A stretch of 39,720 bases of DNA from Anaerolineaceae bacterium UBA1363 (GCA_002306055.1 DBRR01000016.1:18110-57829); one strand, 5' to 3'. Numbered from the stretch's first letter, positions 31,079-39,720 are shown. Notes: generated by a model not told the origin, from the sequence alone. Program-made: numbers and translations.

Positions 31079-33714
31079 TCCTTTTCCAGTAATTTTTGTA
31101 AGAGGACTTTTTCTTCCACTTCTGACTTTACCTGACCATCCAGCCAGGCTTGTTTGAGCGCGTTCAGGATGGCTGCGTAGCGGGGAGATGGAGGCAAGCC
31201 AAGCGCTTGCAGGTCCTTACCAGTCGTGAATGGCCGGACATGCCTGTACTCATCCTGGTAGATTTGCAGGATCTGGCGTAAATCTGGTTTCTCGCAGGTG
31301 GCAAGTACCGAACGGATAGGGATGGCATGGAAGCCTTCGAGTTTCTGAGTGATCTGACTGGGGCGTTGCCCCTGCAATGTTGGCAGCAATTGCCACAATG
31401 CCCGGGTTTGTTCGATCCAGCCAAGCAACTTCGTTGAAAGGCGTAAGCGCCGACCAACAGCCTGCAAGGCTTCAGGATTCAAATCCTGCAGCCACAGACA
31501 CCAAAGTATCTGCAGCTTCTCCTCCGGGGTGACCGTCATGTCGGCTTGTGAGAGTGCCGTCAGCCCATGTGCCAGGCGATCAATTGACGGATCGTCCCAG
31601 GGCAGCGCAGGGTGAATAGCGGCTAATATGCCCAGCAAACCAAGCTGCCTGATCATCTCCGGTGCTTTGTTTTCGTTAAAAATCAGCTCAAATTCATGTA
31701 TCAGCCGTGCACCGCTGATTTCTGCCAGCAGTGACAGGCTGCCTTCTATCAGGCTTAGAGTCTGGGGTTCAATTTCAAAATTGAAGCGGGTGGCGAAGCG
31801 GACTGCCCTGAGCATACGTGTGGCGTCATCCACGAATGACAAAGCATGCAGCACGCGAATTTTTTTCTGCTGAAGATCGCTGTAGCCACCCCAAAAGTCA
31901 AAAATTTTGCCAAAATAACTTCCATCCAACCGCAGGGCAAGGGTGTTGATGGTGAAATCCCGGCGATGAAGGTCCATTTTGATGCTGCTGCGTTCCACCA
32001 CGGGCAGGGCGGCGGGCTTGTTGTAGAACTCGGTACGGGCAGTGATCAGGTCAAGGTGCTCAGGGAGGTCAGCCCTGCTAAAACCTTCCGTTTGGTTGTT
32101 ATTAAGCGCAGCTTCCAGGCTTTCCCGGTTCAGGATCCACTTGGCTGTGCCGAAGCGTTTGTGCGCCACTACCCGCCCACCAAATTGCCGGGCGAGGTGT
32201 TCAGCAAACGCCATTGCGTCCCCTTCGATCACGACGTCAAAATCCTGACTGGGTAATTGCAGCAATAGATCGCGCACAAATCCCCCGACGATGAAGGCTT
32301 GCACGCCTTGCTCGTATGCTTCATCTGCAATTACGTGGAGCAGAGCCTTGCGGACGGGCGGAAGTGCTTCAGAGAGCATCTCAGCGATCTCATTTTGCGT
32401 AGGCAGCTCATCATCATTGTTAAGGGTACTGATCAGGTCAGTACGTGTGACAATGCCGATGATTTCATTCGACTCAGGATCCAGAACTGGCACTTGTCCC
32501 CAGGTGCTCGTCGCCATGCGTTCTTTGAGTTTTGAGATCGGATCATCCGGATAGACGCTGACCGAGCCGGCAGTCATCAGATCTCCAGCGGTTTTGTTGA
32601 GGTTGTGAGCAATCGCGCGATCTACATTTCGGCGGGTGAGCAGCCCTACCAGCTGTTTGTTCTCAACCACCGGATAGCCTTCAAATCCATAGCGTTTCAT
32701 CAACTCAGCCGCCTCTGCCGCGCTGATATCCGGGCTGAGAGTCAGAGGGTTCTTCGACATCATCTGCCCCACTTTAATACTGGGAGTGACAATTTCCGGG
32801 AGGGTTTCGATCACGCGGCGTGTCACCTCAGACAATTGGGTTTCAGTGATTTTCGCATTCGAGCGGCCTTCTTCGCGAATCAGTGCAGAAGAAGCGCGCT
32901 TGTGTCCACCACCTCCGAAACGAATTGCTAGTTTCGCCATATCCACATTATCGGTGGCGGAACGGGCTACCAGGCGAATTCCCTGGCGGGTGGAGACCAA
33001 CAAAACCAGTCCGTCGGGGGTGAGGAATTCACGCATTTTATGCGCCACGGTAGAGATCTCATCATCCAGGTCGTTGGCAATTGCCTTTGCCACCAAAATG
33101 CTGTACCCTTCGATGTCCATCTGAACCATATCTTTCAACAGGCGGTCGTAAAGCTGCTGTTGTGCGTTTGAAAGAGGTGGATTGAGGTAGACAGAGGCGA
33201 TGTTGAGGTCGGCGCCTTGCTCGAGCAGGAAGGCAACCGCGCGTGCATCCCGCGCGGTCGTGCAGCTGTAGGTCAGGGATCCCGTATCTTCATAGATGCC
33301 AAGCAGCATCAGAGTAGCTTCGATCGGTGTCAGTGCCAGGTTCAATTCATGTAACTTCTCGACCAGAATTGTGGTGCACGCGCCAGTGAGGTGCAGCTCA
33401 ACCTGCCAGTCTGGGTGGATTTGAACCTTGCGGGGATGGTGATCGAGCACAGTGACCTTGGTTTGCTCGTTCATGCCGCGCAATGTCACCAGGGATTGCG
33501 TATCCACCAGGAAAACGCTTTCAATAGATTCGTGAGGAAGCGCCTGGTAATCCGAAAAGGGTAAATCATTGGCATAACGCCTCAGGAAAGCTTTGCCATT
33601 GCGGTTGATCTGGCGCGGGAGCAAAGCGATGGCTTCAGGTCGCAGTAAATGCGCCCCCAGCATCGAGGCGAGACCGTCGAGGTCAGTTTGTTCGTGCGTC
33701 AGAATCAGGTCCAT
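31075..33714 (-). CDS. DHH-CBS-tRNA nucleotidyltransferase (CCA-adding/poly(A) polymerase type) fusion
   Basis: The 879-residue protein joins three modules. Residues 1-300 are a DHH phosphoesterase (Asp11/Asp13; DHHP at 91-94; DHHA1 GGGGHKRA at 267-274). Residues about 313-430 are two CBS domains (VGQMMSKNPLTL, DLMTAGSVSVYP), likely to bind adenylates. Residues about 450-879 are a class II nucleotidyltransferase (GGFVRD at 477-482; catalytic Asp491 and Asp493) with tRNA-binding helical tail. Such fusions add A or CC(A) to tRNA 3' ends while the DHH part may degrade short RNA or nucleotides. The tRNA-Lys in this window lacks an encoded CCA and would need such an enzyme. Confidence 0.93.
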   Translation of the reverse strand: MDLILTHEQTDLDGLASMLGAHLLRPEAIALLPRQINRNGKAFLRRYANDLPFSDYQALPHESIESVFLVDTQSLVTLRGMNEQTKVTVLDHHPRKVQIHPDWQVELHLTGACTTILVEKLHELNLALTPIEATLMLLGIYEDTGSLTYSCTTARDARAVAFLLEQGADLNIASVYLNPPLSNAQQQLYDRLLKDMVQMDIEGYSILVAKAIANDLDDEISTVAHKMREFLTPDGLVLLVSTRQGIRLVARSATDNVDMAKLAIRFGGGGHKRASSALIREEGRSNAKITETQLSEVTRRVIETLPEIVTPSIKVGQMMSKNPLTLSPDISAAEAAELMKRYGFEGYPVVENKQLVGLLTRRNVDRAIAHNLNKTAGDLMTAGSVSVYPDDPISKLKERMATSTWGQVPVLDPESNEIIGIVTRTDLISTLNNDDELPTQNEIAEMLSEALPPVRKALLHVIADEAYEQGVQAFIVGGFVRDLLLQLPSQDFDVVIEGDAMAFAEHLARQFGGRVVAHKRFGTAKWILNRESLEAALNNNQTEGFSRADLPEHLDLITARTEFYNKPAALPVVERSSIKMDLHRRDFTINTLALRLDGSYFGKIFDFWGGYSDLQQKKIRVLHALSFVDDATRMLRAVRFATRFNFEIEPQTLSLIEGSLSLLAEISGARLIHEFELIFNENKAPEMIRQLGLLGILAAIHPALPWDDPSIDRLAHGLTALSQADMTVTPEEKLQILWCLWLQDLNPEALQAVGRRLRLSTKLLGWIEQTRALWQLLPTLQGQRPSQITQKLEGFHAIPIRSVLATCEKPDLRQILQIYQDEYRHVRPFTTGKDLQALGLPPSPRYAAILNALKQAWLDGQVKSEVEEKVLLQKLLEKE

Positions 33715-33738
33715 TGTCGTGCCCTAAACCCAGTTGAT

Positions 33739-35259
33739 TTAGTTTTCACCATACCAGGCAGCCTGGTGTTCAGGGTTGTAAGCATTATAAATGGATTGAG
33801 AGAGCTTGGCAAAAAGCTGGTTAGCTGTGTCGTAAAGGAATTGTTCCTCGGTATAGGCGAAAATGACTAAAACATAATCCCCACCAGGGGTATAGACCAC
33901 CGCTGAATCGCTGATGGTGTGGATCAGCCCATCGAGGTCATTTGTCCAGCCATGTTTATGGGCGGCGCGTCCTTCGGGAGGGAGACCTGCTTCAATAAGG
34001 GCATGGATGCGGTTCTCAAGCAGGTAATTGAGCATTTGCTGACACTCCGATGCCGTCACCTGACCGTCGAATATGAGCTCGTTCTGGTTAGCGCAGCGAT
34101 AAATCTTCCAGAGGAGATCGCCGGTTTCGGAAGGCACAGTTTGATTGTAAAAATCGGGGTCAAGGAAAATATCTCGGCGTTGGTTGGCAGGGGTGTTGAT
34201 GCGTTCGAGCAGGGGTGAACCCGGCTCAAAATAACCTGCCAGGAACGTGTTTTGATAACCCAGTTCGCGCAAGTCGGCAGTGACCATGAGAGGTCCCGAA
34301 TCGTTATCCAAGTAAGCTTTCATCAACCCGTCCGCTGGCGGGTTAAGCGATTCAGCAATCATCTGGAACATCCAGTTACTCGCTTGTGAGGGGAGGGGTT
34401 CCTCCAGGCGGCGCATGACGGAGACCATGATGGGAATTTTGATTGTACTTGCGGCAGAATACGCTACATCCGGGGTCACCGCCTGATTCTCGCGCAGCGC
34501 GATGTGCATAACCTCACCGCTGGTAAAGTCGCGCTGATAGATCTCGATCAAGCCGTTGAATTTTTCAAGCTGGATGGTCTGCTTCAGGAAAATTTCAAGA
34601 TTTGCACGATCCAGCGGCAAGGCTGGGATTTCCTGGACGTCCAGCGTCACGATGCGCTGGTCAGGTGAGAGCAAGGCAGCTTGGATATCTTGTGCAGTTG
34701 CAGCTAACGATCGCAACGCGTATCCAGCCTGCCCTGGCTGGTAATTGGTGCTGTAAAGGATTGGCAGGGTGGCAGTGGCGGGTTGATCGTAGCGCTGGGA
34801 AATGACCTGCTCCAGGGTTGTTTGAATCTGATTTAGGTCAATCTCAGCGATCAAAGGGTGGTCCGACGGGCTGGAGACCTCGTTCTTACCCCAAAGATGC
34901 TTCACCCAGGATCTTTTCGGCAGGTGTTCATCGATTTGAGAAAGAGTTGCGGAATAGTCGGGTTTGAAGCCCAGTTCTGCTGGAGAGAATTGAAGGCGCG
35001 CTTGGCGATAGCGCAGTTCAACCGGCACTGAAAAAGCTTCCGCAAGCCGTGCTTCTGCCTGCAACCGGTCAAGCCCCCCCAATGGAATTCCAGCCACACT
35101 CACCCCATCCGGATAAACAGACTGAGGTTGTTGAAAATTGACATAATCCACAACTGCGATAATAAGCGCGAGCAGAAGGAATAAACCGCCAAAAACCGCT
35201 GGCAGCCAACGCAAGGAGTAAGATCTCTTTCGCTTGGGAGAGTAGCGCGATCGCTTCAT
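33739..35259 (-). CDS. membrane-anchored serine hydrolase (beta-lactamase class A-like) with peptidoglycan-binding region
   Basis: The 506-residue protein starts with a basic tail and one membrane helix (about 18-40). Residues about 45-230 contain the YPDGVSVAGIPLGGL...PVELRYRQARLQFSPAELGF pattern of YoaR/VanW-associated peptidoglycan-binding domains. The C-terminal domain is a class A beta-lactamase fold with Ser271-Thr-Ile-Lys274 (SxxK) and, in place of KTG, a KHGW segment. The changed KTG suggests a cell-wall hydrolase or peptidase-like role, not drug resistance; that is inference. It heads the operon, 24 bases before the nucleotidyltransferase gene. Confidence 0.85.
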   Translation of the reverse strand: MKRSRYSPKRKRSYSLRWLPAVFGGLFLLLALIIAVVDYVNFQQPQSVYPDGVSVAGIPLGGLDRLQAEARLAEAFSVPVELRYRQARLQFSPAELGFKPDYSATLSQIDEHLPKRSWVKHLWGKNEVSSPSDHPLIAEIDLNQIQTTLEQVISQRYDQPATATLPILYSTNYQPGQAGYALRSLAATAQDIQAALLSPDQRIVTLDVQEIPALPLDRANLEIFLKQTIQLEKFNGLIEIYQRDFTSGEVMHIALRENQAVTPDVAYSAASTIKIPIMVSVMRRLEEPLPSQASNWMFQMIAESLNPPADGLMKAYLDNDSGPLMVTADLRELGYQNTFLAGYFEPGSPLLERINTPANQRRDIFLDPDFYNQTVPSETGDLLWKIYRCANQNELIFDGQVTASECQQMLNYLLENRIHALIEAGLPPEGRAAHKHGWTNDLDGLIHTISDSAVVYTPGGDYVLVIFAYTEEQFLYDTANQLFAKLSQSIYNAYNPEHQAAWYGEN

Positions 35260-35393
35260 GAGCTTGATTTTACCATTTTAGCAGCCTCCAATTCTAATCG
35301 CCGTTTTCGGATGTCCGATACACTCAGAAGAATCCATTCGGAAGATTACGCCGCAGCCTTGTGACACGTTGAACTCCTTGGGATGTTCTCATA

Positions 35394-35399
35394 TATAAT
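35394..35399 (+). promoter_or_regulatory. -10 box before the plus-strand alpha/beta hydrolase
   Basis: TATAAT lies 33 bases before the start; TTGAAC at 35369-35374 is a possible -35 box with a long 19-base spacer. The region 35260-35431 also serves the divergent operon. Confidence 0.45.
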
Positions 35400-35431
35400 T
35401 GAAATAGACCACAAAAGAAATGGAGGTCTGG

Positions 35432-36445
35432 ATGACGAAAAAAAGGGCTGAACAAAGTAAAGCTGTGGGTTGGAGCCTGGGGAGCCTGGCATTACTCGCA
35501 TTGGCACTTAGAGCTGGTTGGATCCTGTATAGTAAAAAATACATCGATCACCATGCAAAGGTGAACCTCATGCTGGATGCTGAACACCACACCTTCGAAT
35601 CGGACACAGTAGGCAAAATAAACTATTACGAAAGCAAAGTTGATAGCAAACAACCCCCGATTTTGCTTATACACGGAATTCATTTGTTTGCGGGCGGGCA
35701 TGACATGGTGCCTGTTTTTGAGGCATTCAGTCCCTACCGCAAGGTTTATCTGCTTGACTTGCCCGGGTTTGGTGGCTCAGAAAAGTCCGACAGACCCTAC
35801 CGTCCTCTGCTCTATCAGGCTGCAATTTCGGAATTCGTACGCAACCAGATTGGTCAGCCTGTGCACGTGTTGGTGATGGGACAGTCAGCTGAGTTTGTTG
35901 CTATGGCTGACGAGCAGGACAGTGATCTTTTCAAATCGATCGTGATGATCAATCCCAGTGGGATGGAGATGCCAGACACGGGACATATTTCTGAAAGCAA
36001 ATGGTGGGAGCAATTCCAGAATCTGATTTTGTCTTACCTGAGGATTCCGCTTTGGAGCCTGCCTTTTTATGATTTGCTCGCAAGCCGTGCTCGTATTCTG
36101 AATTTTTACCGAAAGCGCTTTACCTACATGCCTCCATCAGACCTGGTGGATCTTGCCTATACGTCGGCGCATCAGCCTGGTGCCCACTTTGCACCCATTC
36201 TGTACTTTTGCGGAAAACTTTCTGTGCCGGATGTGCGCACCCGATACTATGAAAAGATCACCAAACCCGTATTGGTGGTGTTTGATAACGATCCAGGGCG
36301 TAAGTTCGACACACTTCCCATGTTGGTGCGAGAACATTCAAACTGGCGGGCTGTTCGCAGCAGCCACACCCATGGGATGCCACATTTTGAGAATCCTGGT
36401 GAAACCTTCCGCAATATTGAGACTTTTTGGAAACAGTATGACTAG
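35432..36445 (+). CDS. membrane-anchored alpha/beta-fold hydrolase with altered nucleophile elbow
   Basis: The 337-residue protein has one N-terminal hydrophobic helix (about 13-33) and an alpha/beta hydrolase domain: LLIHGIHLFAGG (78-89), LLDLPGFGGSEKSDRPYR and a C-terminal HTHGMPHFENP that supplies the histidine. The nucleophile region reads MGQSAEF (149-155): Ser152 is present but the GxSxG final glycine is Glu. Activity is therefore uncertain. GGAGGT lies 5 bases before the chosen ATG at 35432; the earlier in-frame ATG at 35420 sits on that ribosome site. It is followed at 40 bases by the SH3 gene. Confidence 0.8.
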   Translation: MTKKRAEQSKAVGWSLGSLALLALALRAGWILYSKKYIDHHAKVNLMLDAEHHTFESDTVGKINYYESKVDSKQPPILLIHGIHLFAGGHDMVPVFEAFSPYRKVYLLDLPGFGGSEKSDRPYRPLLYQAAISEFVRNQIGQPVHVLVMGQSAEFVAMADEQDSDLFKSIVMINPSGMEMPDTGHISESKWWEQFQNLILSYLRIPLWSLPFYDLLASRARILNFYRKRFTYMPPSDLVDLAYTSAHQPGAHFAPILYFCGKLSVPDVRTRYYEKITKPVLVVFDNDPGRKFDTLPMLVREHSNWRAVRSSHTHGMPHFENPGETFRNIETFWKQYD

Positions 36446-36461
36446 CTTTACGGAAAGGCAC

Positions 36462-36470
36462 TGATATAAT
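36462..36470 (+). promoter_or_regulatory. extended -10 promoter for the SH3-PP2C-regulator genes
   Basis: TGA-TATAAT forms an extended -10 element 16 bases before the ATG at 36486. No good -35 is visible, which extended -10 promoters can do without. Confidence 0.55.
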
Positions 36471-36485
36471 TAGCAAGGTCTAATT

Positions 36486-36986
36486 ATGCAAACCAAGCCC
36501 TCTCCCAGAATTAACCCTTTAAGCATCCTTGGCGTGCTGCTGGTTGCGGGTGCATTGGTTGGGATCACCTGGATAATCTTTTCAATGGCTGTTCGCCAGG
36601 CTGCCCACATCGAAGCTACACCCCAGTACAATCTAACGATCATTCCTGCTCCAACCCAAACGAACACCATCATTGTTCCAACGGAACTACCCACGCCCAC
36701 CTCAGAAGTACCGGTTATTTTGCCGGATGGTGCTATTGGGATTAACGTCTATGTAAAGGTGACCGGGACGCAGGGTTTGGGTCTGCGCATGCGAGCCGCT
36801 GCAGGTACGGGTGCTGATATTAACTTCCTGGCGATGGACGACGAGGTTTTTAAAGTCGTTGGCGGACCGGAAGTGAGCGATGGCTACACCTGGTGGCAGC
36901 TGGAAGCGCCGTTGGATGAAAAACGAACGGGGTGGGCAGCTGAGAATTACCTGATGGTATTTAATGTAACCACACCAACCCCCTGA
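36486..36986 (+). CDS. membrane-anchored SH3-like domain protein
   Basis: The 166-residue protein has an N-terminal membrane helix (about 14-34), a Pro/Thr-rich linker (PAPTQTNTIIVPTELPTPTSEVP) and a bacterial SH3-like domain (about 85-160: VKVTGTQGLGLRMRAAAGTGADINFLAMDDEVFKVVGG, then WWQLEAPLDEKRTGWAAENYL). Such domains bind peptidoglycan or wall peptides. It is the first gene of a run with a PP2C phosphatase and a response regulator, which suggests a cell-wall-linked signalling unit. Confidence 0.82.
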   Translation: MQTKPSPRINPLSILGVLLVAGALVGITWIIFSMAVRQAAHIEATPQYNLTIIPAPTQTNTIIVPTELPTPTSEVPVILPDGAIGINVYVKVTGTQGLGLRMRAAAGTGADINFLAMDDEVFKVVGGPEVSDGYTWWQLEAPLDEKRTGWAAENYLMVFNVTTPTP

Positions 36987-37018
36987 GGTACTTCGGATAC
37001 TTTGAAAGGTGAGGAAAT

Positions 37019-37864
37019 TTGAAATTATTCGGTACCAAATTATTTGAAGGACATTCGTCCACACCTGACATGCTCACACAGATTCTTGCTGAGCGGCTCA
37101 GTGTGCATGCCTGGACTGCCCAATCCGTTGGCAGGACCCGTACCCACATGGAGGATTCGGCTTTTGCCCTTACCATGGACCTGTTTCTTCCTGAGAGGCC
37201 TGTAACCCTGGGGATTTACATGGTCGCGGATGGCATGGGTGGGCACGATAATGGCGAGGTGGCCAGTAAAATCGCGATTCAGATCACCGTTTCCTCCCTC
37301 ATGCAAACGCTGATTGATCCATTGCTCCAGGGGGAATTGCTGCCTTCCCAGCAGGAAGTGCTTACCATGTTGGAGACTGCATTTACCCGGGCACAGGAGC
37401 AGGTGCTCCGCAATGTTTCGGGTGGAGGAACCACCCTGACACTGGCACTGCTGCTTGAAAAACACCTCTACTTTGGTCATATCGGTGATTCGCGCCTGTA
37501 TTTCCGCAGCAGTCATGCTGATTTTCAACCCCTCACCCAGGATCATTCCCTCGTAAGACGCCTGGTGGATCTGGGGCAATTATCAGAGGCTGACGCTGCG
37601 CATCACCCCCAACGCAACGTGCTTTTCAGGGCATTGGGGCAGACGGAAGGTTTTAAGGTTGATCTTGGGCATCTGGATCTGGTAGAGCCGACCCAACTGC
37701 TGATCTGCTCTGATGGGCTGTGGGGTCTAACTGATGAAGAAGAGCTGCTCAAAGTTATCAGTGCCATGCCCGGTGATGTGAATGTTGCACAACAACTTTG
37801 TGACCTTGCCAACAACGCTGGCGGGACAGATAATATCAGTGTCATTTTCGTAGAAATCAGATGA
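37019..37864 (+). CDS. PP2C-family serine/threonine protein phosphatase
   Basis: The 281-residue cytoplasmic enzyme shows the PP2C metal-binding motifs in order: RTHMEDSAFAL, VADGMGGHDNGEVAS (Asp and Gly of the core site), GGTTLTLALLLEKHLYFGHIGDSRLYF, CSDGLWGLTDEEE and GGTDNISVIF. It removes phosphate from Ser/Thr of proteins phosphorylated by Hanks-type kinases; none is in the window. The start is a TTG at 37019 with GGTGAGG 5-10 bases upstream; the next ATG (37070) has no ribosome site. The stop is 10 bases before the response-regulator gene. Confidence 0.92.
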   Translation: MKLFGTKLFEGHSSTPDMLTQILAERLSVHAWTAQSVGRTRTHMEDSAFALTMDLFLPERPVTLGIYMVADGMGGHDNGEVASKIAIQITVSSLMQTLIDPLLQGELLPSQQEVLTMLETAFTRAQEQVLRNVSGGGTTLTLALLLEKHLYFGHIGDSRLYFRSSHADFQPLTQDHSLVRRLVDLGQLSEADAAHHPQRNVLFRALGQTEGFKVDLGHLDLVEPTQLLICSDGLWGLTDEEELLKVISAMPGDVNVAQQLCDLANNAGGTDNISVIFVEIR

Positions 37865-37874
37865 GGATCTAATC

Positions 37875-38594
37875 ATGGCGGAACCAAGTGCAAAAAAGAA
37901 AATCTTAGTGGTGGATGATGAAAAAGGACTGGTACGTATCATCCGTTTGAACCTGGAACAGGATGGATTTGAAGTGGTTGAAGCAAACAGCGCCGCCCAG
38001 GCAATCGATAAACTGCGCACTGCTCTGCCGGATCTGGTCCTCTTGGACGTGATGATGCCGGATATGGATGGGTTCACTGTGCTTGAACGGATCCGCGAAG
38101 TGGGTTCGACGCCGGTGATCATGCTCACCGCCAAAGGGGAGGAAGACGATCGCGTGAGGGGGCTGGAGCTCGGGGCGGATGATTACGTCACCAAGCCTTT
38201 TAGTCCGCGTGAATTGACCAGCCGTATCCGGGCAGTGCTGCGGCGGAGTAGTATGGCTGAAGAGGATGAGACGGGTAAAATCGTCGTGGATGACCGGCTT
38301 ACGATTGATTTTGATCGGCACGAAGTCTGGGTGGAAGGGGAATTGATCAAGCTTCGCCCGACAGAATATCGTTTGCTCTATCATCTGGTGAAAAATGCTG
38401 GCTGGGTACTCACACACGATCAAATCCTGACCAAGGTCTGGGGTTACGAGTATGAAAATGAACCGCATTATGTGCGGCTTTACATCAACTACCTGAGGAA
38501 AAAGCTCGAAAAAGACCCCGCAAACCCGCAGTATATCCTGACAGAACGGGGAGTGGGGTATCGGTTTGTGGATTATAAGCGCGAAAATCGCTGA
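37875..38594 (+). CDS. OmpR/PhoB-family response regulator
   Basis: The 239-residue protein has a receiver domain (Asp14/Asp15 acidic pocket, phospho-accepting Asp58 in LLDVMMPDMDG, Thr and Lys switch residues in MLTAKGEE and VTKPF) and a C-terminal winged helix DNA-binding domain (LRPTEYRLLYHLVKNAGWVLTHDQILTKVWGYEYENEPHYVRLYINYLRKKLE, ending ILTERGVGYRF). It should bind direct DNA repeats as a dimer when phosphorylated. No histidine kinase is adjacent; the neighbouring PP2C phosphatase suggests it may lie in a Ser/Thr phosphorylation circuit. Confidence 0.95.
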   Translation: MAEPSAKKKILVVDDEKGLVRIIRLNLEQDGFEVVEANSAAQAIDKLRTALPDLVLLDVMMPDMDGFTVLERIREVGSTPVIMLTAKGEEDDRVRGLELGADDYVTKPFSPRELTSRIRAVLRRSSMAEEDETGKIVVDDRLTIDFDRHEVWVEGELIKLRPTEYRLLYHLVKNAGWVLTHDQILTKVWGYEYENEPHYVRLYINYLRKKLEKDPANPQYILTERGVGYRFVDYKRENR

Positions 38595-38642
38595 TTAACT
38601 ACAGGGGGGTGCTATTCAAAATGCTGTAAAGCTAAGTTCAAC

Positions 38643-38670
38643 TTGGCTATTTGTTAGTTGATTGTATTAT
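38643..38670 (+). promoter_or_regulatory. candidate promoter of the PPK2 gene
   Basis: TTGGCT (38643-38648), a 16-base spacer and TATTAT (38665-38670) lie 45 bases before the ATG at 38715. Confidence 0.5.
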
Positions 38671-38714
38671 TAATGTAATCTTTTCCGTCCAACCCAACCG
38701 ATCGCGAGGTGCGC

Positions 38715-39611
38715 ATGGCAAAAAAAAATTCCAAAACTGAAAAAAAAGCAGATAAGAGTAAATCTGAAGAGACGCAGGGCGAGCCGAAGGTTGACATTCC
38801 AGGAGAGAAAAAGAAACCGCTTTCCAATGCAGTTTATGAACGTGAGCTGCGGAAACTCCAGATCGAGCTGGTAAAACTGCAGTTGTGGATCAAAGAACGT
38901 GGTCTGAAAGTGGCAGTCATCTTTGAAGGGCGCGACGCAGCCGGAAAGGGTGGCACTATTAAGCGTCTGACTGAAACCCTTAACCCTAGAATTGTGCGTG
39001 TAGTCGCGCTGCCTGTGGCGACAGAGAAAGAAAAGACCCAGTGGTACTTCCAGCGCTACGTAGAGCATCTGCCTGCGGCAGGAGAGATGGTGGTGTTTGA
39101 CCGGTCGTGGTACAACCGCGCCGGCGTTGAACGCGTGATGGGTTTTTGCACCCCGGAGCAGGTGGAAGAATTCTTCCGGAGCGTGCCGGAGTTTGAGAAG
39201 ATGCTGATACGGTCTGGCATTATCCTGATCAAGTACTGGTTCTCCGTCAGTGACGAGGAACAGGAAAAGAGCTTTCAGCAACGCATGGATGATATCACAC
39301 GGCGCTGGAAGCTGAGCCCGATGGATCTCGAGTCCCGCAAGCGCTGGGTTGAATATTCCCGAGCTAAGGATGACATGTTCCGCTACACAGACACAAAACA
39401 AAGCCCGTGGTACGTGGTGCAGGCGGATGACAAGAAGCGCGCCCGGCTCAAATGTATCAGCCATCTGCTGAGTCTGATCCCCTATGAGGATCTGACCCCG
39501 CCCAAGATGGCACTACCTCCCAGGCAAGTGGACGACACCTACGTGCGACCGCCTTTCGAGGACCAGACTTTCGTGCCTGAATATGTGATCGAGGAAGAAG
39601 AGAAGAAATAG
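38715..39611 (+). CDS. polyphosphate kinase 2 (PPK2) family protein
   Basis: The 298-residue enzyme has the PPK2 P-loop EGRDAAGKGGTIKRL (71-85), the Walker B/lid segment VVFDRSWYNRAGVERVMGFC (127-146) and the C-terminal WYVVQADDKKRARL. It transfers phosphate between inorganic polyphosphate and nucleotides, usually polyP to ADP or GDP. The first ~35 residues are a basic and acidic low-complexity tail rich in Lys (KKNSKTEKKADKSKSEE) not needed for catalysis. The ATG at 38715 has GAGGT 4-5 bases upstream; a GTG two codons earlier is inside that site. It is monocistronic as far as can be seen. Confidence 0.94.
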   Translation: MAKKNSKTEKKADKSKSEETQGEPKVDIPGEKKKPLSNAVYERELRKLQIELVKLQLWIKERGLKVAVIFEGRDAAGKGGTIKRLTETLNPRIVRVVALPVATEKEKTQWYFQRYVEHLPAAGEMVVFDRSWYNRAGVERVMGFCTPEQVEEFFRSVPEFEKMLIRSGIILIKYWFSVSDEEQEKSFQQRMDDITRRWKLSPMDLESRKRWVEYSRAKDDMFRYTDTKQSPWYVVQADDKKRARLKCISHLLSLIPYEDLTPPKMALPPRQVDDTYVRPPFEDQTFVPEYVIEEEEKK

Positions 39612-39720
39612 AGCGATCGTGTCCGATCTTGACGGTCGGATGCCCATCAACTAAATTGCGGGTATAGGCTACGCAAGTGATTTGACTTGCAAATTCGTCA
39701 TTAGTATGATACCTATTCAT
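39612..39720. other. tail of the window, no gene seen
   Basis: A small hairpin GCAAGT/ACTTGC lies at 39673-39690 without a T-run. The minus-strand open frame over this stretch runs antisense into the PPK2 gene and is not credible. Confidence 0.4.

Noticed and set aside
33739..35259. Antibiotic-resistance beta-lactamase
   Set aside because: The protein is membrane-anchored, carries a wall-binding region and has KHGW in place of KTG, so a resistance role is not supported.

Overview
The window reads as a chromosomal segment of a bacterium of the phylum Chloroflexota, probably class Anaerolineae. That assignment is an inference from gene content: a class A penicillin-binding protein with a very long Pro/Glu-rich cytoplasmic tail and a Pro/Thr tail, a DHH-CBS-CCA nucleotidyltransferase fusion, a PP2C phosphatase beside a PhoB-type regulator, and many small dispersed palindromic repeats. 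No rRNA or phylogenetic marker is present to prove it.

Layout. 1-323 holds two tandem hairpin repeats. 324-2215 carries an unknown protein, a thioredoxin-TPR protein and a flavodoxin. A tRNA-Ser(GGA) with terminator follows, then an ECF sigma factor overlapping a membrane partner protein (2456-3695). 3865-4092 is the decayed start of an immunity-protein-like gene. 4084-6791 (minus) is an alpha/beta hydrolase and S9 peptidase pair. tRNA-Lys(TTT) with its own promoter and terminator lies at 6923-7085. 7107-15044 is a type I restriction-modification locus (hsdM-hsdS, then hsdR) split by a 1.5-kb GC-rich palindromic repeat array and a DUF559 nuclease gene. 15708-18029 is a large six-hairpin-like protein and 18119-21622 a bifunctional PBP1A. 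22080-23323 is an IS110-family insertion sequence. 23353-27257 (minus) is a degenerate DNA-methylase-like protein and a GH13 alpha-glucosidase. 28273-28743 is a stand-alone PTS IIA protein, followed by an esterase and a small membrane protein. 30536-35259 (minus) is an operon of serine hydrolase, DHH-CBS-nucleotidyltransferase and GNAT acetyltransferase. 35432-39611 (plus) runs alpha/beta hydrolase, SH3 protein, PP2C phosphatase, response regulator and PPK2 kinase.

The most striking system is the IS110 element. Its exact ends can be read because it interrupts a dispersed palindromic repeat at a CT dinucleotide, and an uninterrupted copy of that repeat is present at 27849-27927. The 229-bp left non-coding end folds into the shape expected of a bridge RNA with two loops. 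All four guide segments can be matched: left target 9/9, right target 5/5, left donor 10/10, right donor 5/5. Joining right end to left end, as in the excised circle, builds a TTGACA-N17-TATCTT promoter that would start transcription at the 5' end of that RNA. This agrees with what is known of IS621 and appears to be a Chloroflexota counterpart that also targets palindromic repeats.

The second unusual region is the restriction locus. The hsdR-DUF559 block is bracketed by inverted copies of the same GC-rich repeat, and the last codons of hsdS are written in repeat sequence.
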